Of a DNA stretch of 64,000 nucleotides, positions 1-9,955 are shown one piece after another. Source of the stretch: Paenibacillus sp. FSL R10-2782 (lineage in GTDB: Bacteria > Bacillota > Bacilli > Paenibacillales > Paenibacillaceae); contig NZ_CP151951.1 in NCBI RefSeq assembly GCF_038592985.1, positions 3,711,001-3,775,000 on the forward strand, given 5' to 3'. Within the stretch, counting starts at the first letter, position 1; every line of letters starts with the position of its first letter. A model generated the notes under the pieces. It ran no database searches. It was not told the origin of the DNA and saw only the letters and a list, made by a program, of their open reading frames with translations. Made by a program: the position numbers and the translations under genes.

Positions 1-184
1 TGTTTAATTCAGTATCTAAGCCCTTGCGGTATCCCGAATACGATAGCAAGCCGATTACACTAATAATGAGTGATACGCTTAGTGTGAGCAGCAGAATCAG
101 CCTTGCCTGTTTATTTTTCAGGATCAATCGAAGCTTTAATCGTAGCATTCCCGTAACTTCATCCTTCCGGACTTCGTTTTCCAT
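1..184 (-). CDS. N-terminus of a membrane protein, cut by the window edge
   Basis: Reading from the start codon at 184 toward position 1 gives about 61 residues: a short charged cytoplasmic stretch (MENEVRKDEV...) followed by one strongly hydrophobic segment (LILLLTLSVSLIISVIGLL) and the start of an extracytoplasmic part. There is an in-frame stop upstream at 209-211, so this is the N-terminus. The layout fits a transmembrane sensor such as a chemoreceptor or histidine kinase, and the next gene downstream-facing is a chemoreceptor, but the part seen is too short to name a family. Confidence 0.5.
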   Translation of the reverse strand, partial: MENEVRKDEVTGMLRLKLRLILKNKQARLILLLTLSVSLIISVIGLLSYSGYRKGLDTELN

Positions 185-324
185 GATCTCTTGCCAACAA
201 CGTATGGGCTAACATATACTCCCTAAATCTATTTGACGCAGGATGTGGAATTTCCTGCCTATTAACTCTACGGAGAGCAATAAAAGTTGGCTATTATTGT
301 CAATAATTTGACACTTTTTACAAA

Positions 325-362
325 AAAGAAGAAGCCTCCCTTCGTGGGTAAGACTTCTTCTA
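325..362 (-). terminator. Terminator after the chemoreceptor gene
   Basis: Inverted repeat AGAAGAAG...CTTCTTCT with an inner CCC/GGG pairing; on the minus strand it is followed directly by a run of six T. It sits 55 bp past the stop of the 417-2081 gene. Confidence 0.75.
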
Positions 363-416
363 TGGGTTTATCCTATATTCATCATCTAGCCAATAAATGT
401 GTTAGTTTCATGTTAC

Positions 417-2081
417 TTAGCCCGTTTTTTCCACCTGAAAGCGATTCAGCTCCCGTTGCATCTCCTCACGAATCTGACGAAGCTCTTTCACCTTCTCAGC
501 CGATTCCTCAAAGGAACGCTTCTGCTCCACGGTAGAGGCGGTAATTTCTTCACTGCCTGCGGCGGATTGCTGGGTAATCGCGCTGATGTTCTCAATGGCT
601 TGCTGTACCTGTACACTCAGTTCCCGAGATACATTCATATCCACCGACAGCTTGCTGACTTGGCTGGCAATTTGCTGAACTTTGCCGCTAATCTCAGTGA
701 ACGATTCCCCGGTAGACGAAGTTGCCTTCTCCTGCTCACGGAACAGCTCCTGACTTTGTGTCACAGAGGTCTTCACCTTATTCATTGCCTGCGTAATGCC
801 CTCGACAGCGGTATAAATTTGCTTCACAGCCGACTCCGATTGATTCGCCAGTTTTTTGACTTCATTGGCAACGACAGCAAAGCCTTTTCCAGCCTCACCC
901 GCGCGCGCAGCCTCAATTGAAGCGTTCAAGGACAGCAGCGACGTCTGACTGGCAATCTCGGATACATAGCCGGTCATGGTTGTAATCTCGGCTGCATTGG
1001 ACTCCAGCTCCTTGACCGTCTGTTCCACCTCGGACATCGCTGAACGATTTTCGGCTACAATGCGTAGCTGATCGCTCATCACACGTGTACCTTGCTCAAT
1101 GACACGCAATGCGTCTTCGCTATATGTAGAGGACTGCTTGGTCTCCAACAAATTCGCTTCAAACTTCTGCTGCATCTCATCCACAACGCCAACGGTGGTC
1201 GACAGATCCTCGGCAATCTTTTGACTACCAATCGCCAGTTCCTCTGTTGAGGTGCTAACTTGCGTCACGATTTCCTTCATGGCCTCATTATGCTGGTCAA
1301 TATCCCGAGCCATCAGATCAACACGATTCCCCGACTGGTCAATAGAGAGCACAATGTTACGCAAGTTCCCGATCATGAACCGGAACGATTCATTGAGCTC
1401 GTCCAGCTCATCACGTCCCTTCGTTTGTGCGAGCTGCACCGTCAAATTCCCATCGGCAATTTGCTTCGCGGCATCCGTCAACTTGCGGGTTCTGAGGGCA
1501 AGTTGCCTGGATGTATATGTATTATATATCCCCACCGCCACCAGAAGCAGAACAGCACCTGCCAAGGCCAATTGCCAAGTAAAGCGGATACTCTTGGTCA
1601 ATTCCTCTGTATATTCGTCATAACGCGCCTTCGTTAGAATATCCAGCATGAACACATCGTTCTGGATACCCTGTACACGCATCGCATTACGTTTGGATTC
1701 AGGGCTACTTCCCGTGCTCATCGCTTTATCCGTCGCAACCTTCAATTCGCTGAATTTTGTTTTAACGGTATTCAGGCGTTTTTGCTGCGCTTCGGTCTGC
1801 ATCATGCCTTGCGAAAGCAAAGTGATTGTTTTTTCCGCCTGACCCATTTGGTTTTGCACATCCGTTTTATTGCTCTCTGTCATGGAAGAAGAGTAGTTTT
1901 GCAGCGCCTGTCCTGACTGAATCAAATAAGCATTGAGCTGCTGTACATTCAGCATAGCTGGAACGAGACTACTGCTTTGCGAGTTGATACGGATCAATTG
2001 AAAAATAATATAGGCCACTAAAGCCAGGCATGCGATCAGGGAAACCATCGCGTTAAGCACCAGTTTACCTTGCAGTTTCAT
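417..2081 (-). CDS. Methyl-accepting chemotaxis protein
   Basis: Transmembrane chemoreceptor of 554 residues that passes ligand information to the CheA/CheW array at the cell pole. TM1 lies at about residues 9-30 and TM2 at about 168-187. The ~135-residue extracellular part between them is helical, like four-helix-bundle sensors. A HAMP domain follows TM2, then the long signalling coiled coil with the conserved hairpin tip ([20 protein letters not shown]). GGAGG lies 10 nt before the ATG. It begins 28 bp after a BMP-family binding lipoprotein and the two are probably one transcript. That pairing suggests the receptor senses the liganded lipoprotein rather than a free solute (inference). Confidence 0.95.
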   Translation of the reverse strand: MKLQGKLVLNAMVSLIACLALVAYIIFQLIRINSQSSSLVPAMLNVQQLNAYLIQSGQALQNYSSSMTESNKTDVQNQMGQAEKTITLLSQGMMQTEAQQKRLNTVKTKFSELKVATDKAMSTGSSPESKRNAMRVQGIQNDVFMLDILTKARYDEYTEELTKSIRFTWQLALAGAVLLLVAVGIYNTYTSRQLALRTRKLTDAAKQIADGNLTVQLAQTKGRDELDELNESFRFMIGNLRNIVLSIDQSGNRVDLMARDIDQHNEAMKEIVTQVSTSTEELAIGSQKIAEDLSTTVGVVDEMQQKFEANLLETKQSSTYSEDALRVIEQGTRVMSDQLRIVAENRSAMSEVEQTVKELESNAAEITTMTGYVSEIASQTSLLSLNASIEAARAGEAGKGFAVVANEVKKLANQSESAVKQIYTAVEGITQAMNKVKTSVTQSQELFREQEKATSSTGESFTEISGKVQQIASQVSKLSVDMNVSRELSVQVQQAIENISAITQQSAAGSEEITASTVEQKRSFEESAEKVKELRQIREEMQRELNRFQVEKTG

Positions 2082-2109
2082 CAGGAATCATCCTCCGTTT
2101 TACGAAAAT

Positions 2110-3114
2110 TTATTGGGTGGGCACAGTAAGACTGCCGGACTTGACCTTTGCCTTCAAGTCATCCAGCAACTTTTGCTGATCCGGGTTCAATGTCAAAACA
2201 CGAATAGGCGCCAAACCGATGCCTTCTTTCGCAAGACCGAACACCATATTCTGGTCCGTAAATTTTCTTTGATGATCTGCAAAGCTTTTGACTGCCGTGT
2301 AAATGGCGACATCCACATTTTTAATCATGGAGGTTACTACTGCTTTTTCCGCAATGAAAAACTGGTCGCTGTCGACCCCGATTGCGAACTTTTCCTGCTT
2401 TTGTGCCTCCTGTAACGCGCCTACACCTGTAAGACCCGCCGCCGCATAGATCACATCAATTCGATCCTGATTGATCATATCGCGTGCAATCTCCGTGCCC
2501 AGCTCCGGCTTGCCGAAATCTCCCGCATACGTAGCAGTAACCTGTGCATCAGGCTTAACAGAGCGAACCCCTTCCCGATATCCGGCCTCAAACTTTTTCA
2601 ACAGCGGAGACTCCACTCCCCCAATAAAACCCACCTGATCGGTTCGGCTCGCCATTCCTGCAACGACCCCTGCCAAAAAGCTGCCCTCTTCTTCTTTAAA
2701 AGTAATGGAAGCCACATTCGGTAAATCGGATTTTTCATCTACAATTACAAATTTAATATCCGGATATTTTTTCGCAACGGTTTCCAAACTTTCTTTCACC
2801 ATGTACCCCAGCCCGATAATCAAATCGGATTTTTCTTGAACAAGCTGTTCAAAAGCAGCATCATATGTTTTGGTCTCGGAAATTTCCCGATATTCAAAAA
2901 CGATTTTCCCCTCATCCCGCGCCTTGACCAAGCCCCGAAAAGCCGCGTCACTGTAAGATTGGTCACCCAGACCAATATCTGACAATACTATTCCCACCTT
3001 AATCGGCTGCGCCTTGGTTTGTGCTACTGGCTGCCCGCATGCACACAGCAGTAAAGCAAAAATGGTGACAATGGGAACCCACCTCAATGTTAATAACTGA
3101 ACCTGTTTCTTCAT
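2110..3114 (-). CDS. BMP-family substrate-binding lipoprotein
   Basis: Basic membrane protein (BMP/PnrA-Med) family, 334 residues, close to the usual family length. The signal peptide ends in a lipobox-like LCAC with the lipidated Cys at 26. The mature part has the typical features: KVGIVLSDIGLGDQSYSDAAFRG near the start, LIIGLGYMVKESLETVAKKYPDIKFVIVD, and GAL...FAIGVDSDQF near the end. Characterised members bind purine nucleosides for an ABC importer; Med in Bacillus is a regulator-like relative. Here no ABC permease or ATPase gene is adjacent. The downstream neighbour is a chemoreceptor, which points to a sensory role. GAGGTG precedes the ATG by 7 nt. Confidence 0.9.
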   Translation of the reverse strand: MKKQVQLLTLRWVPIVTIFALLLCACGQPVAQTKAQPIKVGIVLSDIGLGDQSYSDAAFRGLVKARDEGKIVFEYREISETKTYDAAFEQLVQEKSDLIIGLGYMVKESLETVAKKYPDIKFVIVDEKSDLPNVASITFKEEEGSFLAGVVAGMASRTDQVGFIGGVESPLLKKFEAGYREGVRSVKPDAQVTATYAGDFGKPELGTEIARDMINQDRIDVIYAAAGLTGVGALQEAQKQEKFAIGVDSDQFFIAEKAVVTSMIKNVDVAIYTAVKSFADHQRKFTDQNMVFGLAKEGIGLAPIRVLTLNPDQQKLLDDLKAKVKSGSLTVPTQ

Positions 3115-3272
3115 GACATATCACCTCAGCATAATTTGCAAATCCCCAACATCTTTATATCGGTTATAAAGTCTTTTTTTTTCATAAGATTTTCTGTAAA
3201 TTCATTGTAATGGGAAAGTATAATGGGGTAATCCTTTCAGGACGCCATAAGTACCTGCCTCATATTAAAAAT

Positions 3273-3325
3273 AAAGGGACTGACTACCAGGCTTTCATCT
3301 CGTCGCCCGGTAATTCAGTCCCTTT
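3273..3325. terminator. Bidirectional terminator hairpin
   Basis: AAAGGGACTGA pairs with TCAGTCCCTTT across a ~31 nt loop. T-rich tracts follow on the minus side (CCCTTTATTTTTAAT) and, more weakly, on the plus side. It lies right after the stop of the 3328-3918 gene. Confidence 0.75.
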
Positions 3326-3327
3326 TA

Positions 3328-3918
3328 TCATTTGCTCCTGCTCCATTTGGAGGCAATCACGTCGGTTTTGCTTTCTATTAGATCCATGACCTCCTCACGG
3401 CGTTTAGCCTTGAACCAATCAATCATGTCCACCAAGTCGTTGCGGTCCAATAGCTTAACTCCGTTGACAGAAGCGAGTGTTTTACAAGATTCCGTGTAGC
3501 GCCCGGAAGTGATGACGACAGACTTGTCAGCCGCATAATAACGCATGGAGGTATAAATTTCCTGCACAGCACCCAAACCGACCGGATTTTGTACAGCATA
3601 ACGCTTGGCCTGAATCACAACTCTGACCCCTTCACGGTCTGTAAACACCAGATCCGCTCCAAAATCCCGGCTACTGGTCGTTTTGTAGATGTCCTTATAG
3701 CCGAGCGCAGATAACAACCGTTGCAGATAAAGCTCAAATTCTGAGCCATCCTCCATGCGGTCTATATCCTGAATCCCGATTTTTCGCGGGTCCAGATCAC
3801 GTAAAATCCGATTTCTGCGCCGACGTATCAGTCCTCGGATGATGAGTACAAGTAACAGTAGTAGTACAATGAATCCTATTCCTAATTCCTTATATGCCGA
3901 TAATTGCTCCAGCAGCAT
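3328..3918 (-). CDS. Membrane-anchored Mrr-like restriction endonuclease-fold protein
   Basis: The 196-residue protein starts with one transmembrane segment (about residues 13-30) followed by an arginine-rich anchor (RRRRNR). Its C-terminal Mrr_cat/PD-(D/E)xK domain (about 55-165) shows the expected nuclease motif D-F-G-A-D-L ... V-I-Q-A-K-R-Y, where D, Q and K are the active-site positions. Mrr-family domains cleave DNA, sometimes modified DNA. Small membrane-tethered versions are widespread in Bacillales and their role is not settled. It is monocistronic, with its own terminator. A GAAGAGGA sequence lies immediately before the ATG. Confidence 0.8.
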   Translation of the reverse strand: MLLEQLSAYKELGIGFIVLLLLLVLIIRGLIRRRRNRILRDLDPRKIGIQDIDRMEDGSEFELYLQRLLSALGYKDIYKTTSSRDFGADLVFTDREGVRVVIQAKRYAVQNPVGLGAVQEIYTSMRYYAADKSVVITSGRYTESCKTLASVNGVKLLDRNDLVDMIDWFKAKRREEVMDLIESKTDVIASKWSRSK

Positions 3919-4010
3919 TCCTCTTCCCCTTTTCTACAATAGGCGTGCAGCGGTCGGTGTATTCCTTAGCAGGGCATTCCACATCTCACGCTGACACCGT
4001 GTTACACAAG

Positions 4011-4040
4011 GACAGCCCCGCCGGATTCGACGGGGCTGTC
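4011..4040. terminator. Terminator-like hairpin between aspA and the Mrr-like gene
   Basis: Perfect 10 bp stem GACAGCCCCG / CGGGGCTGTC with a 10 nt loop. T-richness is modest on either side. It is best read as the aspA terminator. Confidence 0.6.
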
Positions 4041-4079
4041 TTCATTTTGCCTCAAAGCTGCATTCTAAACTCCGCACTA

Positions 4080-5489
4080 TTATTCCCTATTCAGCAGCGA
4101 CTCTCCGGCAATACCCGGCTGAGTCATTTGATACGGGTCCAAAATAATGTCCAGCTCTTCCTCAGTCAGTACATTATACAACAGACACAACTCGCGTACC
4201 GATTTGCCAGTTGTAATCGCCTCACGGGCGATGCGTGATACGACCTCATATCCGAGGTGGGGATTGAGCGCGGTAATAATACCTACGCTGTTTTCAACAT
4301 ATTCACGACACCGCTCCACGTTCGCTTCAATTCCGTCCACACAATGAATGCGGAAGACATGAAAGCCCTGCTTCATAATTTCCAGCGATTGCAGCAGGTT
4401 GTAGACAAGCACAGGCTCCATCACATTCAACTCTAGCTGACCAGACTCGGAAGCCAGACAGATCGTATGATCATTCCCAATGACCTGAAAAGCAATCTGG
4501 TTGATGACCTCACACATTACCGGATTTACTTTACCCGGCATAATGGATGAACCCGGCTGACGGGCGGGCAGGCTCAGCTCTCCGAGACCAGCACGCGGCC
4601 CTGAGGCCATCAGACGGATGTCATTTGCCACTTTGGACATGTTCATCATGCAAATTTTTAACGCAGCAGACACTTCCGTATAGGCATCTGTGTTTTGAGT
4701 GGCATCGACGAGATTTTCGTCAGCCTCCACAGGGAAACCACTTACTTCCGCCAGCACCTCAGCGACACGCTGAATATAACGGCGATCCGCGTTCAAGCCC
4801 GTGCCAACTGCAGTTGCGCCCATATTGACTGTCAGCAAATGCTGCTTCGTAGCACGGACACGTCCAATATCACGCCCCAACACACGTGCATAAGCCTGAA
4901 ACTCCTGTCCCAGACGGATCGGTACTGCATCCTGCAAGTGGGTTCGTCCCATTTTAATCACACTGTCAAACTCTTTTGCCTTACGGGAGAACGCCTCCTG
5001 AAGCTCGCTCATCGTGATCAACAGCTTGTCAATCATACTTAGAACAGCCAAATGGACTGCCGTAGGAAAAGCATCGTTTGTCGATTGTGCCATGTTGACA
5101 TGGTTGTTGGGACTGATCTCCTGATAATCTCCACGCTGCTTGCCGATTAGCTCCAGCGCCCTGTTCGCAATCACTTCATTTGTATTCATATTAATGGACG
5201 TGCCTGCGCCGCCCTGAATCGGATCGACGATGAAATGGTCGTGCAACTGCCCTTGAATAACCTCGTCAGCTGCCTGAATAATGGCCTCCGCCTTGGGACG
5301 ATGCAAGCGGGTCAGCTCCATGTTTACCGTTGCTGCGGCCTTTTTGACGATCGCCATGGCTTTAATCAGCTCAGGATGCAGCCGTTGACCGGTAATTGGA
5401 AAATTCTCCTTTGCCCTCAGTGTTTGCACACCGTAATAGGCGTCTGACGGCACTTCCTTGGTACCTAGAAAATCATGCTCCAGCCTCAT
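4080..5489 (-). CDS. aspA: Aspartate ammonia-lyase
   Basis: Converts L-aspartate to fumarate and ammonia in the cytoplasm. The 469-residue length matches the fumarase/aspartase superfamily. Diagnostic segments are visible: GRTHLQDAVPIRLGQEF, NTDAYTEVSAAL, and the superfamily signature GSSIMPGKVNPV in the flexible active-site loop. The sequence after the start (MRLEHDFLGTKEVPSDAYYGVQT) is typical of bacterial AspA rather than fumarase. An in-frame ATG exists 39 nt further upstream, but GGAGG sits 11 nt before the codon at 5489, so that start is chosen. It stands alone, with a hairpin following. Confidence 0.95.
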   Translation of the reverse strand: MRLEHDFLGTKEVPSDAYYGVQTLRAKENFPITGQRLHPELIKAMAIVKKAAATVNMELTRLHRPKAEAIIQAADEVIQGQLHDHFIVDPIQGGAGTSINMNTNEVIANRALELIGKQRGDYQEISPNNHVNMAQSTNDAFPTAVHLAVLSMIDKLLITMSELQEAFSRKAKEFDSVIKMGRTHLQDAVPIRLGQEFQAYARVLGRDIGRVRATKQHLLTVNMGATAVGTGLNADRRYIQRVAEVLAEVSGFPVEADENLVDATQNTDAYTEVSAALKICMMNMSKVANDIRLMASGPRAGLGELSLPARQPGSSIMPGKVNPVMCEVINQIAFQVIGNDHTICLASESGQLELNVMEPVLVYNLLQSLEIMKQGFHVFRIHCVDGIEANVERCREYVENSVGIITALNPHLGYEVVSRIAREAITTGKSVRELCLLYNVLTEEELDIILDPYQMTQPGIAGESLLNRE

Positions 5490-5688
5490 ATTCTTCGATT
5501 CCTCCGCTATATATACTTCGATCTTCAATCCAGACCAGCCGAATTGGCATCATGAGAACCTTTAGACGGTCTCCATTTCATTATACGTTCTCATTCCCTT
5601 ACTTTTCCAGTCAAATAGTTAAAAAAGCAAATATAATTGTATAACAAGCTATTATTACCTGAATATATCCCCGTTATTCGTCAAATAC

Positions 5689-6219
5689 TCAGCAACGGCT
5701 CAGGTACGGATTGAGTGGTTTGTAATAGAATCGGGTAGCGTGCAGGTGACCGTCAGCCGATTGGGCATACCCTGGAATCACGCCTGCTTCCACAAATCCG
5801 ATAGATTCATATAGCTTATTGGAAGGATCACCTACCCGCGTATCCAGCACCAGTAGCGTTCTGCTCTGACGTAGCGCCTCCTCTTCTGCAGCCTGCATCA
5901 GTTGACGTGCAATCCCAAGCCTGCGCCCGGACGGATGCACCATAAGCTTCGCAATTTCCGCACGATGAGCGGCGTTGGCCTTTGTAGCCAGATGAAGCTG
6001 CACAGTCCCCACAGGCACGCCGTCCTTCTCCGCAATCCACAGAACTACACCGTCCTGAAGGACACTATTCCAATAAGCTACTGCTTCCTGATAAGCCAAT
6101 GGCGGTAAAAATCCTATGGAGGCACCGTCCGCCACTACGTCGATCAACAACCGGGTCAGCGTATCTGTCAGTGCTTCGTTCAGAGCTTGAACAGGATAGA
6201 CTGCTATTTCATTAGACAT
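5689..6219 (-). CDS. GNAT-family N-acetyltransferase
   Basis: 176-residue acetyl-CoA-dependent acetyltransferase. The acetyl-CoA pyrophosphate-binding motif A is visible as MVHPSGRRLGIARQLMQAAE (R-x-x-G-I-A), followed by LLVLDTRVGDPSNKLYESIGF, the usual beta4/alpha4 region. The ATG at 6219 is preceded by GGGGAGG at 7 nt, so the 24-codon longer reading frame is not used. Substrate cannot be told. The family includes small-molecule and antibiotic acetylases. No operon partner. Confidence 0.85.
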   Translation of the reverse strand: MSNEIAVYPVQALNEALTDTLTRLLIDVVADGASIGFLPPLAYQEAVAYWNSVLQDGVVLWIAEKDGVPVGTVQLHLATKANAAHRAEIAKLMVHPSGRRLGIARQLMQAAEEEALRQSRTLLVLDTRVGDPSNKLYESIGFVEAGVIPGYAQSADGHLHATRFYYKPLNPYLSRC

Positions 6220-6407
6220 GGTGATTCCTCCCCGGTGATATTTGATAACAATAAGGAGCAAACCATCCTTTAAGGATCGCTTACTTTCCACGGTGTTACT
6301 TTAATTTCTGTATGTCTAGCTTTTGCTATATTCCCCTGCTACTTCTCCAACAAAAGATAACTTAACTACCGCAGGAAGTCAATCAATCTAACATTCCAAT
6401 CATTATA

Positions 6408-9400
6408 CTACCGTTCCCAATTCAGCTTATCCAGAGTTCGAGATAATACAGCCGCTGCTTCTGCCCTCGTCACCGATGCAGTTGGAGCAAAACGGCCTTT
6501 CCCGTCTCCCTCCATAATGCCTATGTTGGACAAAGTATTGACAGCCGGAACTGCCCATGTAGAAATGGCTTGTGCATCCGATAATGACGTTGAGACACTT
6601 CCTGCCGCTGTATCTTCCGCAGTCCCGGCGAAGTGCAGGACTCGCTCTACCATCACAGCCAGCTCCTCCCTCGATACCGAGGCATCAGGTTTGAAGCTGC
6701 CGTCTGCATAGCCATTGATCAGTCCAGCAGAGGCTGCGGTACGCACAGAACCCGCATACCACGATTCCGATTGTACATCGTCAAAGCCCGTCACCATGCG
6801 ATCTGAATGCTCCAGTCCAAGCGTACGAACCAGCATCGCAGCCAGCTCCGAGCGTTGTACCTGACCATTCGGCACAAAGCGCACGTTCGATAAGCCCATC
6901 TCACCAGTCTCATTCGCGGTGGACGTTGATTGATTTGCCCCTGCCACAATCAGACGAGTTGCCAAGCGTGTAATGTCCTGCTGCGCCCAATGACCGGAAA
7001 TATCGCTGAACGACCTGCTTACATTAGCTCCCCCGCCATCCAGCACGACATAGGTTCCTCCCGAACGTCCATACACAGTCAGTTCCTCACCAGAAGCGGT
7101 AAACGGAACCGGATGATAGGACAACTGTCCGACTTGGTTGGTGGATACCTTCACTACAGCAAGTTGACCCATGTCTACCGTTGCGGGAACACGTAGAAGA
7201 TAACGTTCATACCCTTTACCGGAATTATCGCCACTTGCCAACGACTGCTTGCGTCCATCTTCGCTTCGTAACTCCGCCACAACATCAACAGCTCGCACCA
7301 GCTTGCGCTCTGCCGGAATATCTGTGCGATTAGCCAATCCTTCGTTCGGCGTAACCGTAAAGCTCAAGGAAATCTGTTGTACAGGCACCTGCCAGGTGTC
7401 AGCCAGCTTTTGAACAGACAAACGACCTGTTGTTACTTCATAGCCTCCCTGTGGCGTTTCTACTCGCAGGGTGTGAATACGGTCATTCAAAACAGCACCC
7501 AAAGCATCTCCGTTTAGATTCACTTCGAATAGCTTAGCATCCGTTTGCTCTCCTGCACGGATGACGAGCGTACCGTTCGCCCCGTTCCGAATCGCATTTT
7601 GTATGTCAGCGGCTGGTACCTGTGCGACTGCTCTTTTCAGTCCGTTTTGCTCTGTTACTATGGACTTGGCTTGCACCACATTAACGCCAGATGAACCGTT
7701 ACCATTCTGCCCGCTATTCGCAGTCTCACCCTGTCCGTTATTCGTCGTTCCACTCGCGTTACCGCTACTATGGTTCCCAGTGTTATTGCTGCCATTACTC
7801 TCCTGCTGATCATCATCTTTATTCCGACCACTCCCGCCCTCTGTTGGCGGTTCCACTGTTTGGCGTGGCAAGTCAATTTGAGCAACCAATGGATCATGAT
7901 CACTTACCCGCCCGTCCGCCGCGCTAAAATCCGCATTGATATGAACAATATCCAGCACGGATGATTTACTTATGGACGGACTGACCAGCAAATGATCCAG
8001 TGTTTGCGAATTCCCCTCATAAATATACGAATATCGCTCCTTCTCATCCAGCTTATCTACCAAATTCGTCAATTCCTGTCCCCGGACCAAAGCGAGCGTT
8101 TCGGAAAATTGAAAATCATTTAAATCTCCCAATACGACGATATTCGCCTGATGGTTTTGAGCCAGCACCGACTTCACAAAACCATTCACAATCGTTGCAA
8201 TCTTCGCCCGCTGTATTTCGCTGCTTCGTACGGGTGGCTGAATCCCTCCGAATGGTGCTTGATCGCCCCCCTTGGAATTAAAATGGTTCGCAATCACAAT
8301 CACCTGCTGACCGTCAAACTCAAATTCAGCGGCCAACGGCTTGCGTGAGTATTCAAATGCCGCATTCAGCGGATCAATACGACCGGGATTGAGCGAAAGC
8401 CCCTGCTCTCCATAGGTCACTGATGTAACCGAATTTCCCTTCGACTTATCCGTCAGCGTGACACGTTGCGGATTGTAGAGAAATCCGACCCGGATATTGC
8501 CGCCGGGAGCGCCGCCATCCTTATTATTTTCAGGTGCTATATCTGTAAAAGCATACTCCGGCCCTCCATGAGCACGAATCGCCTCAATCAACACCCGAAA
8601 GCTTTCTGAAGCATCTGTGGTGCCGTCATCCTTCTCACCGTTGTTGTCCTGAACCTCCAACAGCCCTACGATATCCGGGTGGTTCAAATTCACGGCGATG
8701 GCCTGTCCGAGCTGGTCAATTCGTTTTCCGTCACCGGGATCGAAATTTTCCACATTAAAGGAAGCGACCGTCAGCTTACGGTCATCCTGTACCAGACGTG
8801 TGTAGGCTGGCTGGAGACCCCCTGACACAATATCCGGCAGACGCTCCGGCAACAGCTTGAAATTGCTGAAGCTATAGCTCACAATTCCCGTGATGGGACC
8901 CGCAAAACGATCCCCTGTTTTCAACGGAACCGCAGGTTTGGCGTCGATCAAAATCCGCTGCGGATTCAGACTTTCTTCGGTCAGCATCAAGCCGCCTGCT
9001 TCGGTCAATACCTCGCCTGTGTTCGTCCCGTTGTCAATCCTGACCGGAATTTCATAACCATAAGGGCCGATGACTCGTGCATCCTTCAACTCTACACGCA
9101 TGGCCTCCAGACTTTCAAAAAAGTCCAAACCATCCTCCTCTGGATCAAACACCGTCATTCCGTCATTATCCACAACAGATGTTGGCATCACACGCCCCTC
9201 TTTTCCAAGCAAAATCGGAGACGGCAGTGGACGGTCCTTGGCGATCACCGAAACTGAAGAAGCTACAATTTCCGTGGTCGTCAGGTCGACTGGCTTGCTG
9301 GCATAGGTTCTTTCTGTATATTCTTTCACAGAGCCGCTTACCCACACCTCATCCCCAACCTGCACACCGCTGCCGAGCTTGTACACTAAAATGGCCTCGG

Positions 9401-9770
9401 ATGTTTTTTCATCCTGATCCACCTTATCGTCCGCCTCCTGGATAAAGAAGCTGCTTCCTTTCACCATCGTTACAATTCCTTCGACATCCGTTACCTTTTT
9501 CCCCTCATAAGGTGAACGATGGGCTGATCCCTGTATATCATGGATACGGAGCTTATCCGGCACATAGACATCTGCGTATACACTGGCCCCCACAGTCGTG
9601 GGTGATGATTGCACCTCCGTTTCTACTATAGGCGCTGGTTCGGCTGAAGCTTTTCCATCGGACAGTAGCCCCGGACCTCCACCCGACAGCACCAGTGCCG
9701 CACTGAGCCATGCTATTCCAAACCTTTTTAATTTCCTGGATAACGTTACTGCTATGTATTCTTGTTTCAT
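6408..9770 (-). CDS. Secreted endonuclease/exonuclease/phosphatase-family nuclease with SLH anchor
   Basis: A 1120-residue cell-surface enzyme. Order of parts: signal peptide (to about 45), an OB-fold-like region (about 65-170, VTDVEGIVTMVKGSSFFIQEAD), a large EEP-type nuclease domain (about 330-650; ASFNVENFDP, IVGLLEVQDNNG, VIANHFNSKGGDQ, VVLGDLNDFQ, SDHDPLVAQI carry the metal and catalytic residues), an Asn/Gly/Ser-rich linker, a beta-rich module, and three C-terminal SLH repeats (about 935-1115) that bind pyruvylated secondary cell-wall polymers. The domain plan matches extracellular DNases of Bacillales (YhcR/ExeM-like), used to scavenge DNA. The ATG at 9770 is chosen because the upstream in-frame TTG lies within the GGGAGGAG ribosome site. 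Confidence 0.9.
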   Translation of the reverse strand: MKQEYIAVTLSRKLKRFGIAWLSAALVLSGGGPGLLSDGKASAEPAPIVETEVQSSPTTVGASVYADVYVPDKLRIHDIQGSAHRSPYEGKKVTDVEGIVTMVKGSSFFIQEADDKVDQDEKTSEAILVYKLGSGVQVGDEVWVSGSVKEYTERTYASKPVDLTTTEIVASSVSVIAKDRPLPSPILLGKEGRVMPTSVVDNDGMTVFDPEEDGLDFFESLEAMRVELKDARVIGPYGYEIPVRIDNGTNTGEVLTEAGGLMLTEESLNPQRILIDAKPAVPLKTGDRFAGPITGIVSYSFSNFKLLPERLPDIVSGGLQPAYTRLVQDDRKLTVASFNVENFDPGDGKRIDQLGQAIAVNLNHPDIVGLLEVQDNNGEKDDGTTDASESFRVLIEAIRAHGGPEYAFTDIAPENNKDGGAPGGNIRVGFLYNPQRVTLTDKSKGNSVTSVTYGEQGLSLNPGRIDPLNAAFEYSRKPLAAEFEFDGQQVIVIANHFNSKGGDQAPFGGIQPPVRSSEIQRAKIATIVNGFVKSVLAQNHQANIVVLGDLNDFQFSETLALVRGQELTNLVDKLDEKERYSYIYEGNSQTLDHLLVSPSISKSSVLDIVHINADFSAADGRVSDHDPLVAQIDLPRQTVEPPTEGGSGRNKDDDQQESNGSNNTGNHSSGNASGTTNNGQGETANSGQNGNGSSGVNVVQAKSIVTEQNGLKRAVAQVPAADIQNAIRNGANGTLVIRAGEQTDAKLFEVNLNGDALGAVLNDRIHTLRVETPQGGYEVTTGRLSVQKLADTWQVPVQQISLSFTVTPNEGLANRTDIPAERKLVRAVDVVAELRSEDGRKQSLASGDNSGKGYERYLLRVPATVDMGQLAVVKVSTNQVGQLSYHPVPFTASGEELTVYGRSGGTYVVLDGGGANVSRSFSDISGHWAQQDITRLATRLIVAGANQSTSTANETGEMGLSNVRFVPNGQVQRSELAAMLVRTLGLEHSDRMVTGFDDVQSESWYAGSVRTAASAGLINGYADGSFKPDASVSREELAVMVERVLHFAGTAEDTAAGSVSTSLSDAQAISTWAVPAVNTLSNIGIMEGDGKGRFAPTASVTRAEAAAVLSRTLDKLNWER

Positions 9771-9955
9771 CAAAAGACACACTCCTCCCAATTTTAGATA
9801 TGATCACGCTTACAATATATATTCCATGTTTAAACATACCATAAATTAGTCAAACCAGTACCTGAATTATGTAAAATGAATGGTTCCCACCGTAGCATAA
9901 TGAGATCAAATTATTGTAAACTTGTTCTAATACAGAAAAAGGTGGCACACACGCT

